From the NCBI GenBank assembly GCA_965368815.1, contig CBDUOH010000002.1:22661-86660 (forward strand): a stretch of DNA of 64,000 bases. The letters run 5' to 3'. Shown here piece after piece: positions 41,220-50,241 of this stretch. The stretch's first letter is position 1. Each line of letters opens with the position of its first letter. Under the pieces are notes generated by a model, which was not told the origin of the DNA, made no database searches, and saw only the letters and a program-made list of their open reading frames with translations. The translations under genes and the position numbers were made by a program. This stretch comes from UBA5794 sp965368815. GTDB taxonomy: Bacteria; Actinomycetota; Acidimicrobiia; Spongiisociales; UBA5794.

Positions 41220-42568
41220 CGGTGCTGCTCGGTTGGACCGTCACATCGATTGCCGATCAACTCGGTGGTGTGTTGGTTGATTCCGATTCGTCGCCCGTCG
41301 CCGAGTTGCCGATCTCCGGTGTCTCGATCGACAGCCGTCAACTCGAGGCCGGTGACCTCTTCGTGGCCATCACGGGCGAACGATTCGATGGGCACACATT
41401 CGCCGGTGATGCGCTTGCGGCGGGCGCCCGCGCTGTGGTCGTTGAGAAGGGACGATCGCATGTGGTCCCACGGATCGAGGTCGCGGACACGTCCACAGCC
41501 TTGCGCGATCTGGCGTCGCGCCGCCGATCCGAGTTGACGATGCCGGTCGTGGCGATCACCGGTTCGACGGGCAAGACAACGACCAAGGATCTGATTCACG
41601 CGGGGATCGATGGCTCATGGGCATCGCCCCGGTCATACAACAACGAGGTCGGGGTCCCGCTGACCGTGCTGGGCACACCCCAGGACGCGACCGCTTTGGT
41701 GCTCGAAGTCGGGTCTCGCGGCAAGGGGCACATCCGTTGGCTGGCTGATGTGATCCGGCCCGATGTATCGGTGGTCACGAATCTCGGCGTCGTCCATCTT
41801 GCAACGTTCGGGTCGACGAGCGGCCTGGCGGACGCCAAGTACGAGATCGTAGAACTCCTCGGCTCCGACGGCGTCGCTGTCGTTCCAGCTGATGAGCCGA
41901 GGCTCGACAGGCCCGACGACATCGCACGAATCACGTTCGGCTCCTCGGCCGCTGCCGATGTCTGGCACAGGGACCTGACCATGGATGCCGATGGACGCCC
42001 ATCGTTCACCATCGAGACCGGATCGGCGTCGTTGGGCGTTTCACTGTCGCTTGCCGGGGCCCATCAGGCTGCCAACGCTGCTGCGGCAACAGCGGTTGCC
42101 CGTGCGCTCGGCATCGAACCCGAACCGTTCATTCGCCGAATGGAGGTCGCCACCGGTTCGGACTGGCGGATGGAGGTGCACCGCGGCCCGGTCACCGTGG
42201 TGAACGACGCGTACAACGCGAACCCGCAATCGATGGCCAGCGCCCTCACCACGGTCGCCGGGATGGGCGGTCGTGCCATCGCCGTCATCGGCGTGATGGC
42301 CGAGCTGGGATCCGTATGCCAGGCCGAACATCGCCGCATGGGTCAACTGGCGGCCGAGCTGGGGTTCGCGTCGGTGATCGTGGTAGGTGAGGATCACGGA
42401 TACGCTCTCGGTGCTCCCGGTCTCGTGGTACAAACCGCCGGTTTCGAGGACGCCATGCGTACGCTCGATGACACCGTGCAACCAGGGGATGTCGTATTGG
42501 TGAAAGCATCGCGTTCTGCAGGCCTTGAGCAACTCGCCGCCAAGCTCATCAAGGAATACACGCTGTGA
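41216..42568 (+). CDS. murF: UDP-MurNAc-tripeptide:D-Ala-D-Ala ligase
   Basis: 450 residues, Mur ligase. ISGVSIDSRQLEAGDLFVAI at the N-terminus, ATP motif AITGSTGKTTTKDL, NNEVGVPLTVL, the HLATFGS segment in the central domain, and VNDAYNANPQSMASAL in the C-terminal domain. Attaches D-Ala-D-Ala to complete the pentapeptide. Starts in an ATGA overlap with murE and ends in a GTGA overlap with mraY. Confidence 0.96.
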   Translation: MTVLLGWTVTSIADQLGGVLVDSDSSPVAELPISGVSIDSRQLEAGDLFVAITGERFDGHTFAGDALAAGARAVVVEKGRSHVVPRIEVADTSTALRDLASRRRSELTMPVVAITGSTGKTTTKDLIHAGIDGSWASPRSYNNEVGVPLTVLGTPQDATALVLEVGSRGKGHIRWLADVIRPDVSVVTNLGVVHLATFGSTSGLADAKYEIVELLGSDGVAVVPADEPRLDRPDDIARITFGSSAAADVWHRDLTMDADGRPSFTIETGSASLGVSLSLAGAHQAANAAAATAVARALGIEPEPFIRRMEVATGSDWRMEVHRGPVTVVNDAYNANPQSMASALTTVAGMGGRAIAVIGVMAELGSVCQAEHRRMGQLAAELGFASVIVVGEDHGYALGAPGLVVQTAGFEDAMRTLDDTVQPGDVVLVKASRSAGLEQLAAKLIKEYTL

Positions 42569-43623
42569 TCTCGCTTCTCATCTCCTCGACGATCTCGTTC
42601 ATCCTTGTGATCTTTCTGACGCCGATTGCCATCAAGGCGCTGCGGCGGAACAACATCGGTCAGTTCATCCAGACCGAGCTCGAGGGGCATCTGCACAAGC
42701 AGGGCGTTCCGACGATGGGTGGGATCGTCATCGTCCTCGGCATCGTGTTCGGTTATGTCACGTCACACTTCAAGATCTTCAGCTTCGAGGATGGGTTCGG
42801 GTTCTCGATGCAGTCGATGGACGAAAAGACGCTGCTTGCGATTCTTGCCGTGGTCGGCATGGCGCTCGTCGGGTTCCTCGACGACTTCGTGAAGTACGCC
42901 CGAAAGCGCAACGAGGGTCTTTCGAAGCGATGGAAGTTTCTCGGTCAGTTGCTGATCGCCGGTGTGTTCGCATGGGGTGCCAACAATGCAGGTGTGAGCA
43001 CCGAACTGTCGTTCGTGAGGCCGCTGGGCATCGATCTGGGACCCATCCTGTTCTTCCTGCTCGTGCTGTTCATGCTCACGGCCACGGCCAACGGCGTCAA
43101 CCTCACCGATGGCCTCGATGGCCTTGTGGCCGGGTCGAGTGCGCTCGTGTTCGGTGCCTTCGTCCTGATGGCCTACTGGCAGTCGAGGAATCCTGACTTC
43201 TACGGCATCGAAGGTGCCCAGGATTTGGCGGTGCTTGCCGCCGCGGCGCTTGGTGGCGTGCTGGCGTTCCTGTGGTGGAACGCCGCGCCCGCACAGATAA
43301 TCATGGGTGACACGGGGTCGCACGCCATCGGTGGCGCCATCGCAGCCTTCGCCCTGCTCACGAACACCCAGTTCTTGTTGATCATCCTCGGCGGGCTCTA
43401 TGTGATGGAAACGGTGTCGGTCATCATGCAGGTGATCTCGTTCCGCGGGTTCGGACGTCGCGTGTTCCGCATGACCCCCATCCACCATCACTTCGAGCTC
43501 AAGGGCTGGCCGGAGACCACGGTGATAATCCGATTCTGGATCCTGTCGGCGATCATGGTCGCCATCGGTGTCGGGATCTTCTATGCCGACTGGGTTTCGG
43601 GTCCCGGCTCGATCGTGCAATGA
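42565..43623 (+). CDS. mraY: Phospho-N-acetylmuramoyl-pentapeptide transferase
   Basis: 352-residue membrane enzyme that puts phospho-MurNAc-pentapeptide on undecaprenyl phosphate, making lipid I. Ten hydrophobic helices; the signature motifs are HKQGVPTMGGIVI, FLDDFVKYARKRNEGLS (Asp pair), NLTDGLDGLV, IIMGDTGSHAIGG and MTPIHHHFELKGWPE (HHH). GTG start coupled to murF. Confidence 0.97.
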   Translation: MISLLISSTISFILVIFLTPIAIKALRRNNIGQFIQTELEGHLHKQGVPTMGGIVIVLGIVFGYVTSHFKIFSFEDGFGFSMQSMDEKTLLAILAVVGMALVGFLDDFVKYARKRNEGLSKRWKFLGQLLIAGVFAWGANNAGVSTELSFVRPLGIDLGPILFFLLVLFMLTATANGVNLTDGLDGLVAGSSALVFGAFVLMAYWQSRNPDFYGIEGAQDLAVLAAAALGGVLAFLWWNAAPAQIIMGDTGSHAIGGAIAAFALLTNTQFLLIILGGLYVMETVSVIMQVISFRGFGRRVFRMTPIHHHFELKGWPETTVIIRFWILSAIMVAIGVGIFYADWVSGPGSIVQ

Positions 43624-44903
43624 GACTCCTCGTCCTCGGCGCAGGCATCAGCGGTCTGGCCGTGGCACGCAACGCACTCGCACGTGGGTTTCAGGTGGTG
43701 TGCTACGACGCCAACGACGTCGGTCTTCCTGAGGGACTCTCCGGAGTCGTGATGGTCACCGGGCAGTGGCGGGACAGCTATCTCGATGACACCGACCTGG
43801 TCGTGGCGAGCCCGGGATTCCCGCCGTCGTCGCCTCCGCTGCGGGCTGCCGTGGCTGCTGGCCGGACGATCATGTCCGAGGCACAGTACGGGCTCGATCA
43901 ACTCCACGGGGCGGTTGTCGGGGTCACCGGCACCAACGGCAAGTCCACCGTGACCGACGTCACCGCCCGCATGCTTGTGGCGTCCGGTATCGATGCCATC
44001 GCCGCCGGCAACATCGGGCGTTCCCTCACCGAGATCGTGGCACTCGACCCCGATGTCGTGGTTGCCGAGCTGTCATCGTTCCAGTTGCATCTCATGGACG
44101 TCTCGCCGAAGGCGGCCACGATCCTGAACATCGCCCCGGATCACCTCGATTGGCATGGGTCGCACGAGGCATACGTGGCAGCAAAGGCATCGATCGCCGA
44201 TCACATGGGCGCCGATGACCTGTTCGTCGCCAATGCCGACGACCCTGTCGTCACCGATATCGCTGCGGGTGTCCAGGCCCGTGTGGTCATGGTGTCGGGA
44301 CTGGGGTTGCCCGAGAGGGGTAACGGCGTCGACGGCGACGACCTGATCGTGGGTGGCGTGCGCTATCGGGCTCCGACCGATGATGCGTCCTACCGGTTCG
44401 ACCTCGTCGTCGCGGCGACGCTTGCCTCACATCTGGGTGCCCACCCGGATGCGATGGCCTCGGTGATGGCTGACTTCACCCCGGGGGAGCATCGACGCAA
44501 CACGGTCGCGATCGTCGATGGCGTCCGGTGGATCAATGATTCCAAGGGAACGAATCCGCACGCGGCTGTCGCAGCTGCATCAGCCTATGAACGGGTTCAC
44601 CTGCTCGCCGGCGGACGCAACAAGGCTGTCGACCTCGCTCCCATCGGCTCGGTACCGACCGTCGTGCAGGTCTACGCCTTCGGTGAGGCAGGTGAAGAGA
44701 TCGCTGCCAGCGCCACGAGGCCGGTGTCGGTCCACGCCACGATGCACGACGCGATGATCGCTGCTCGTGCCGCTGCCACCTCCGGTGACGTCGTCCTGCT
44801 CTCCCCGGGATGCACCAGTTTTGACGAGTTCACCTCCTACGCTGAGCGCGGAACCAGGTTCGCCGAGATCGTCAAGGACATGGAAGGTGGTGATGGGTCG
44901 TGA
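43620..44903 (+). CDS. murD: UDP-MurNAc-L-alanine:D-glutamate ligase
   Basis: 427 residues. N-terminal Rossmann domain (VLGAGISGLAVARNA), ATP motif GVTGTNGKSTVTDV, ELSSFQLHLMDVS, NIAPDHLDWHG and the C-terminal INDSKGTNPHAAVAA and LLAGGRNKAVD motifs. Adds D-Glu to UDP-MurNAc-Ala. Coupled to mraY (ATGA) and to ftsW (GTGA). Confidence 0.96.
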   Translation: MRLLVLGAGISGLAVARNALARGFQVVCYDANDVGLPEGLSGVVMVTGQWRDSYLDDTDLVVASPGFPPSSPPLRAAVAAGRTIMSEAQYGLDQLHGAVVGVTGTNGKSTVTDVTARMLVASGIDAIAAGNIGRSLTEIVALDPDVVVAELSSFQLHLMDVSPKAATILNIAPDHLDWHGSHEAYVAAKASIADHMGADDLFVANADDPVVTDIAAGVQARVVMVSGLGLPERGNGVDGDDLIVGGVRYRAPTDDASYRFDLVVAATLASHLGAHPDAMASVMADFTPGEHRRNTVAIVDGVRWINDSKGTNPHAAVAAASAYERVHLLAGGRNKAVDLAPIGSVPTVVQVYAFGEAGEEIAASATRPVSVHATMHDAMIAARAAATSGDVVLLSPGCTSFDEFTSYAERGTRFAEIVKDMEGGDGS

Positions 44904-46078
44904 CGAATGTTGCCACGCGACGCATTGCACCTGTCCGCGAACGGACCAAGGCGGTGACGAGATCCTCGGGAGGCCGTCGGTCGGTGTTCCTGCTCGTGAT
45001 CGTCGCGATGCTCCTGACCATCGGTCTCGGCGCGATGCTGAGCGCTTCATCGGTCGTATCGCTCAAGGCCGACGGCGGTCAGTTCGAACTGTTCACGAAA
45101 CAGGTCATGTGGGTCGGTCTGGGTCTTGCCGCCATGGTGGTGACGGCATTCGTTCCCTATCGGCTGTGGCAGAAGTACGCGTTCGTGATGTTCCTCGCCA
45201 CGATTCTGGGTCTCATCGTCACATCGGCGATCGGATCGACCCGTGGTGGGGCGGCACGATGGATCGTGGTCGGGCCAATCACCATCCAGGTCGCGGAGTT
45301 CGCGAAGTTCAGCTCCATGGCACTCCTTGCTGCCGTGCTCACGAAAAAGGACGTGTTGCTCCGTGATATCCGGCACGTCATCGTTCCGGTCTCCGCCATC
45401 CTCGGTTCGGTGTCGTTCCTCCTGCTCACGCAACCGGACTTCGGCAATGTCCTCCTGATCGTCGGTCCGGCGTTCGTGATGCTGTTCGTGTCGAAGGTCC
45501 CCCTTCGGTTCGTTTTCGGACTCGGTCTGATTGGTGCTGGTCTGATGGCGGTGATCGCCATGTCCGCCGAGTATCGGAAGGACCGGCTCCTCGGTTTCCT
45601 CGATCCGTTCTCCGATGCGCGCGACACCGGTCTCCAGGCGGTGCAGTCGATGGTCGCACTCGGTACCGGGGGTTTGTTCGGTGTCGGGCTCGGCCAATCG
45701 AGAGCGCGGTGGTCGTGGCTGCCCAACGCCCACACCGACTTCATCTTCGCGATCATCGGAGAGGAAACCGGCTTCGCCGGTGCGACGATCGTGATCACGC
45801 TGTTTGCGCTCCTCGCGATCGTGGGCGTATCGATCGCCTACCGCGCACCCGACATGTTCGGACGCCTGTTTGCGATCGGCATCGTCGGATGGCTCACGAT
45901 CCAGGCGATCGTCAATATCGGTGGCGTCGTTGCGGTGCTGCCGATCACCGGCGTCCCGCTCCCGTTCATCTCGAGCGGAGGGAACGCCATGCTGGTGAAC
46001 CTCGCTGCCATCGGAGTGCTCATCAACATAACCCGTTCGACACGCGCCGCGGGCCGAGTCGAGACCAGGACGAAGTGA
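44900..46078 (+). CDS. ftsW: SEDS-family septal glycan polymerase
   Basis: 392 residues with about ten membrane helices. SEDS landmarks are GLGAMLSASSV, RGGAARWIVVGPITIQVAEFAKF broken across helices, QPDFGNVLLIVG, GVGLGQSRARWSWLPNAHTD, and IIGEETGFAG, ending GVPLPFISSGGNAMLVNLAA. The region between helices 7 and 8 holds the conserved Asp expected for glycosyltransferase activity. GTG start. It would polymerise lipid II with FtsI. A RodA identity is excluded by its place in the cluster and the length. Confidence 0.95.
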   Translation: MTNVATRRIAPVRERTKAVTRSSGGRRSVFLLVIVAMLLTIGLGAMLSASSVVSLKADGGQFELFTKQVMWVGLGLAAMVVTAFVPYRLWQKYAFVMFLATILGLIVTSAIGSTRGGAARWIVVGPITIQVAEFAKFSSMALLAAVLTKKDVLLRDIRHVIVPVSAILGSVSFLLLTQPDFGNVLLIVGPAFVMLFVSKVPLRFVFGLGLIGAGLMAVIAMSAEYRKDRLLGFLDPFSDARDTGLQAVQSMVALGTGGLFGVGLGQSRARWSWLPNAHTDFIFAIIGEETGFAGATIVITLFALLAIVGVSIAYRAPDMFGRLFAIGIVGWLTIQAIVNIGGVVAVLPITGVPLPFISSGGNAMLVNLAAIGVLINITRSTRAAGRVETRTK

Positions 46079-47157
46079 TGCGCATCGGAATTGCCGCTGC
46101 CGGCTCGGGTGGCCATGTGTTTCCCGCGCTCGCCGTGGCGGAAGCACTCGAGGCACACGGCATCCACAAGGACGACATCGTGTTCTTCGGCGGGAACCGT
46201 ATGGAGGCAACGACGATCCCACGAGCCGGGTATCGATTCGTGGGTGTGAACATCCACGGGATCCGTCGGTCGCTGTCGATGGACAACGTGCGGTTGCCGG
46301 CGAAGGTGCGTTCGGCTTCCAGGGCGATCCGATTCGAGATCGCGAGCTCCGGCATTGACGCGATGATCGTCTTCGGGGGCTATGTGGCCGGTCCCGCTGC
46401 CCTGGCCGCCCGCAAGGCAGGGATACCGCTCGTGGTCCACGAAGCCAATGCCGTCCCGGGGATGGCGAACCGGCTGGTCGCCGGTCGCGCTGACCTGGTG
46501 CTTGTTGCATTCGAGCAGGCACTCGCGAAGCTCCGGCGAGGCGTCGTTGTCGGGAACCCGCTGCGGCAGGCCTTCGAGCATTTCGACCGTATCGCGCGTC
46601 GCGGTCCTGCGCGAGATCGGTACGGTCTTTCACCGACAGGGCCGGTCCTCGGTGTCGTCGGCGGATCGCTCGGTGCAGCGGCACTCAATGAGATGGCAAC
46701 TGCGATCGCCGCAATCGAGTCTCGCTCGTTCGAGATCCTGCACCTGTGCGGCCCGACGCACGCGGACTCGTTGCTTGCTGCGTCGGCAGATGTCCCCGGG
46801 TGGATCGTCCAACCGTTCGAGGATGACATGCCTGACTTCTATGCCGCCATCGATCTCGTCGTGTCGAGAGCAGGGGCCATCACGATTGCAGAGATCGAGG
46901 AGACCGCGACACCGGCGATCGTCGTCCCACTGCCTGCAGGTCAGGGCTACCAGGCAGCCAATGCCGCTGAACTCGTCGACAGCGGCGGAGCCGTCGTCAT
47001 GAGCCAGGATGACATGCCGGCCATCATCGACCGCGTGCTCGCCCTCATGGAAGATGCAAACGCTCGAAAGCTGATGGCGGAGCGCGCCGGTGGGACGGGT
47101 CATCGTCGCGCCGCTTCTACCGTTGCCTCCCGAACGTTGGAGCTCATCGATGCCTGA
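46078..47157 (+). CDS. murG: UDP-GlcNAc:lipid I N-acetylglucosaminyltransferase
   Basis: 359 residues, GT-B fold, peripheral to the inner face of the membrane. The N-terminal Gly-rich loop AAAGSGGHVFPALAVAEAL, FGGYVAGPAALAARKAGIPL with VVHEANAVPGMANR, GGSLGAAALNEM and the UDP-GlcNAc-binding VVSRAGAITIAEIEE with PLPAGQGYQAANA are all present. Turns lipid I into lipid II. Starts in TGATG with ftsW; its last eight bases contain the murC start. Confidence 0.96.
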   Translation: MRIGIAAAGSGGHVFPALAVAEALEAHGIHKDDIVFFGGNRMEATTIPRAGYRFVGVNIHGIRRSLSMDNVRLPAKVRSASRAIRFEIASSGIDAMIVFGGYVAGPAALAARKAGIPLVVHEANAVPGMANRLVAGRADLVLVAFEQALAKLRRGVVVGNPLRQAFEHFDRIARRGPARDRYGLSPTGPVLGVVGGSLGAAALNEMATAIAAIESRSFEILHLCGPTHADSLLAASADVPGWIVQPFEDDMPDFYAAIDLVVSRAGAITIAEIEETATPAIVVPLPAGQGYQAANAAELVDSGGAVVMSQDDMPAIIDRVLALMEDANARKLMAERAGGTGHRRAASTVASRTLELIDA

Positions 47158-48514
47158 AACCACGATTCCCGAGCGGGTGCACATCGTCGGAGCGGGGGGT
47201 GCCGGCATGTCCGCCCTTGCCAAGCTCCTGAGTCAGCAGGGTCATCTCGTCACCGGGTCGGACCTCAAGCCCGGGAGGATGCTCGACAGTCTTGCCGAGG
47301 TCGGCGTCGAGACATGGATCGGGCATCAGCCCAAGCGGATGGGCTCGGTGGAACTCATCGTCGCCTCATCAGCCGTGCCGAGCTCGGATCCCGAGCTCAC
47401 CGCAGCACGTGCCGCCGGAGCGCTTGTGTGGGGTCGCCCCGAACTGCTGCGTTCGTTGACGCAATCGATGCCGACGATCGGGTTGGCAGGAACGCACGGC
47501 AAGACGACTTCGACCGCCTTGATGGTCACAGCCATGCGCGGAACCGGACTCGACCCTTCGTTCATCGTCGGCGGCCAGATGATCGGACTCAACACCGGTG
47601 CCCACCTCGGTTCCGACGAACGTCTCATTCTCGAAGCCGATGAGGCGTTCGGGACGTTCCGTCACCTCGACCTCGCGTCGATCCTTGTGACGAATATCGA
47701 AGCCGACCATCTCGACCACTACGTGACGCTCGCAGCGCTCGAGGACGCGTTCGCCCAGGTGGTCGGCAGGGTGGACGGTGCCAGGGTCGCTTGTATCGAC
47801 GACGCGGGTGTCCGCCGCCTCGCCCAGCGCGTGTCGCTGACGACCTATGGCTTCGATCCCGACGCCGACTGGGTCGTGTCGGACCTCACCCACGTCGATG
47901 GACATGCACGTTTCACCGTCACACACGACGGCGAGTCACTCGACGTATCGCTCCCCAAGCCCGGTGCCCACCTCGCCCTCAACGCAACCGGTGTTCTGGC
48001 GCTTGCACATGCCAGCGGTATCGACACGGCGGCAGCAGCGGAGGCGTTGTCGACATTCCGCGGTGTCCGTCGTCGCTACGAGGTGGCTGCGCGCATCAAC
48101 GGCATCACGGTCGTTGATGACTATGCCCATCATCCGACCGAGGTGGCCGCAACGATTGCAGCGGCCCACGAGGGAGCAACCGGCGACGTGATAGCGGTCT
48201 TCCAACCTCATCGATACACGCGTACGGCAGATCTTGCGCCGCTGTTCGGACAGCCGCTGGCGGCAGCCGATCGCGTTTTCGTGACCGATGTGTACGCAGC
48301 GGGGGAGGAGCCCATCATCGGCGTGTCGGGTCGCATCGTGGCCGAGTCGGTCGAGGCAGCGGGTGGTACGGCGTCCTACGTACCGAAGGTCGCCGACGTC
48401 ACTGATCGGGTGGTCGCGATTGCCCGGCCCGGCGACATCGTGCTGCTCCTCGGGGCCGGAGATGTCAACGGGATCGCCCTCGACATCGCCGCACAGATCG
48501 AGGCGTCCTCGTGA
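47150..48514 (+). CDS. murC: UDP-N-acetylmuramate:L-alanine ligase
   Basis: 454 residues. N-terminal domain RVHIVGAGGAGMSALAKLL, ATP motif GLAGTHGKTTSTALM, EADEAFGTFRHL, NIEADHLDHY and the C-terminal VVDDYAHHPTEVAAT. Adds L-Ala to UDP-MurNAc. I use ATG 47150 (MPETTIPERVH), with GGAG upstream; the open frame before it lies inside murG. Ends in a GTGA overlap with murB. Confidence 0.96.
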   Translation: MPETTIPERVHIVGAGGAGMSALAKLLSQQGHLVTGSDLKPGRMLDSLAEVGVETWIGHQPKRMGSVELIVASSAVPSSDPELTAARAAGALVWGRPELLRSLTQSMPTIGLAGTHGKTTSTALMVTAMRGTGLDPSFIVGGQMIGLNTGAHLGSDERLILEADEAFGTFRHLDLASILVTNIEADHLDHYVTLAALEDAFAQVVGRVDGARVACIDDAGVRRLAQRVSLTTYGFDPDADWVVSDLTHVDGHARFTVTHDGESLDVSLPKPGAHLALNATGVLALAHASGIDTAAAAEALSTFRGVRRRYEVAARINGITVVDDYAHHPTEVAATIAAAHEGATGDVIAVFQPHRYTRTADLAPLFGQPLAAADRVFVTDVYAAGEEPIIGVSGRIVAESVEAAGGTASYVPKVADVTDRVVAIARPGDIVLLLGAGDVNGIALDIAAQIEASS

Positions 48515-49419
48515 GCAGCGTCGCCATCGATCATGCCTCAGTGATCGAGAACGTCGAGCTCGCCCCCATGACCACCTACAAGGTCGGTGGTCCGGCACGC
48601 TGGTTCGCCGAGCCGAACGATCTCGAAGAACTCCGATCGATCCTCGCCGTCACACCAGCGGACATGGAGCGGGTTGTGTTGGGCCGGGGAAGCAATGTGG
48701 TCGTCTCGGACGCCGGATTCGACGGCCTCGTCATCAAGCTCGGGTCGCAGTTCTCGGTCGCCGATGTCCAGCCCGGAGGCAGGATCGTGGCCGGTGGGGC
48801 GACCCCCCTCCCGAAATTGGCCAGAGCAGCCGCCGTGGCGGGGAGATCGGGACTGTCGTTCTATGTGGGGATACCGGGGTCGGTCGGTGGCGCGGTGCGC
48901 ATGAACGCCGGCGGTCACGGATCGGACACTGCTTCGGTGCTCGATTCCGTCGTTGTTGTCGACGCACGTACAGGTGAACTCGAGCGCCGCGATGTCGGAT
49001 CCCTCGATCTCAGCTATCGATCCTCGAACCTGACCGATCACGACATCGTGGTGCAAGCGACATTCCACACATCGGAGGGCGATCCGGGCGAACTCGAGAC
49101 AGAGCTCCGTGACATCACCCGGTGGCGGAAGGAGAATCAGCCGGGTGGGACTCTCAATGCCGGAAGCGTGTTCAAGAACCCGGCGGACGCCGCGGCTGGG
49201 GCGATCATCGATGACCTCGGGCTCAAGGGGCTGTCACTCGGTCCGGTGAGTGTGTCGACCACCCACGCCAATTTCCTGGTGGCGACGCCGGATGCGAAAG
49301 CCGCGGACATTCATCGTTTTGTTCATACCATCCGCGCAACCGTCTACGAACGGACCGGGCGTGAGCTTGTGCCCGAAATCCGGTTCATCGGAGAATTCGA
49401 CGAAGTGACGAAGCCGTGA
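48511..49419 (+). CDS. murB: UDP-N-acetylenolpyruvoylglucosamine reductase
   Basis: 302-residue FAD enzyme that makes UDP-MurNAc with NADPH. TTYKVGGPARWF and LGRGSNVVVSDAGFDGLVIKL are the FAD-binding parts, GIPGSVGGAVRMNAGGHGSD follows, YRSSNL gives the active-site Arg, NAGSVFKNP the proton-donating Ser, and VPEIRFIGEF the C-terminal Glu. It lacks the long loop of the E. coli type and so fits type II MurB. Gene order murC-murB-ftsQ is common in Gram-positive bacteria. Confidence 0.95.
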   Translation: MSSVAIDHASVIENVELAPMTTYKVGGPARWFAEPNDLEELRSILAVTPADMERVVLGRGSNVVVSDAGFDGLVIKLGSQFSVADVQPGGRIVAGGATPLPKLARAAAVAGRSGLSFYVGIPGSVGGAVRMNAGGHGSDTASVLDSVVVVDARTGELERRDVGSLDLSYRSSNLTDHDIVVQATFHTSEGDPGELETELRDITRWRKENQPGGTLNAGSVFKNPADAAAGAIIDDLGLKGLSLGPVSVSTTHANFLVATPDAKAADIHRFVHTIRATVYERTGRELVPEIRFIGEFDEVTKP

Positions 49420-50180
49420 CTGTGATGGAACCCCGACTGGCAGAACGCCGCAAAGGTGTGAGCGAGGACAGAGCGCGCGGTCGCCTGAAATGGGTGCTGC
49501 TCTTTCTGCTGCTCATCGGCGCCGTCGTCGCTGGCGTGTGGCTCATCCGAAGTCCGCTCCTTTCGATCCGTGAGGTGACCGTGAGCGGTGCACAGCATTC
49601 CGATCCGGCCGCGATCGTTGCGGCCAGCGGGATGGGGCATGGCACTCCGACGATCGATGTCGACGCGACAACCATCGCAGCGGCGATCGAGGCAGACCCG
49701 TGGGTTGCATCGGCCGACGTGGATGTCTCGTGGCCCGGCGCGATCGCGGTGACGGTGGTCGAGCATGTCCCGGTAGCCCTCGTCGCTGCCGACGGGGGCG
49801 TTGTGCCGGTGTCGGTCGACGGTGCCGTCGTCCCTGCGACCGGCTTGACGGGCGCCCCTCGCATCTCCATCGACACCGGACCGGTCAACCCCGGCTATCA
49901 GATTCTCAATCCGCTCATTCTCGGCGCACTCGCGTTCGTGGAGGCGTTGCCACCGGACCTTGCGGCCACGGCGGACATCACGACGAACGGGGAAGGCCTG
50001 ATCGGCACCGTCGGGGGCTACGCCGTCCTGCTCGGTCGACCCGATGACATGCACGACAAGGCAGTCGTGCTTGCGACCCTGATCGCCTCGGGTCTTGAAC
50101 CCGGTGTCGAAATCAACCTCATCGCCCCGCTTCGTCCTGCAGTCACCAACCCTCAATCTCAGGTTGAGGCTGAGGAATAA
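49416..50180 (+). CDS. ftsQ: FtsQ/DivIB-like division protein with POTRA domain
   Basis: 254 residues: basic cytosolic tail, one membrane helix (WVLLFLLLIGAVVAGVWLIR, about 26-45), POTRA domain (LLSIREVTVSGAQHSDPAAI) and a beta domain with DPWVASADVDVSWPGAIAVT and EHVPVALV. Scaffold that binds FtsL and recruits FtsW-FtsI. GTG start in a GTGA overlap with murB. Its last codons lie within the inverted-repeat region that leads to ftsZ. Confidence 0.93.
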   Translation: MTVMEPRLAERRKGVSEDRARGRLKWVLLFLLLIGAVVAGVWLIRSPLLSIREVTVSGAQHSDPAAIVAASGMGHGTPTIDVDATTIAAAIEADPWVASADVDVSWPGAIAVTVVEHVPVALVAADGGVVPVSVDGAVVPATGLTGAPRISIDTGPVNPGYQILNPLILGALAFVEALPPDLAATADITTNGEGLIGTVGGYAVLLGRPDDMHDKAVVLATLIASGLEPGVEINLIAPLRPAVTNPQSQVEAEE

Positions 50181-50215
50181 CAACGGTGTCAACCTCAAGC
50201 GTGAGGCTAAGGTTG
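50148..50215. repeat. Inverted repeats at the ftsQ end and before ftsZ
   Basis: CCTCAA (50151-50156) pairs with TTGAGG (50164-50169) inside the end of ftsQ. CAACCT (50190-50195) pairs with AGGTTG (50210-50215), and within that CCTCA (50193-50197) with TGAGG (50202-50206). The words AACCT/CTCA and their complements recur across 68 bp, so several alternative hairpins can form. The second group lies 27-52 bases before the ftsZ ATG and could be a transcriptional or translational control region. Confidence 0.6.
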
Positions 50216-50241
50216 TGCAAACGCCCGGGAGGATGGTCAAG

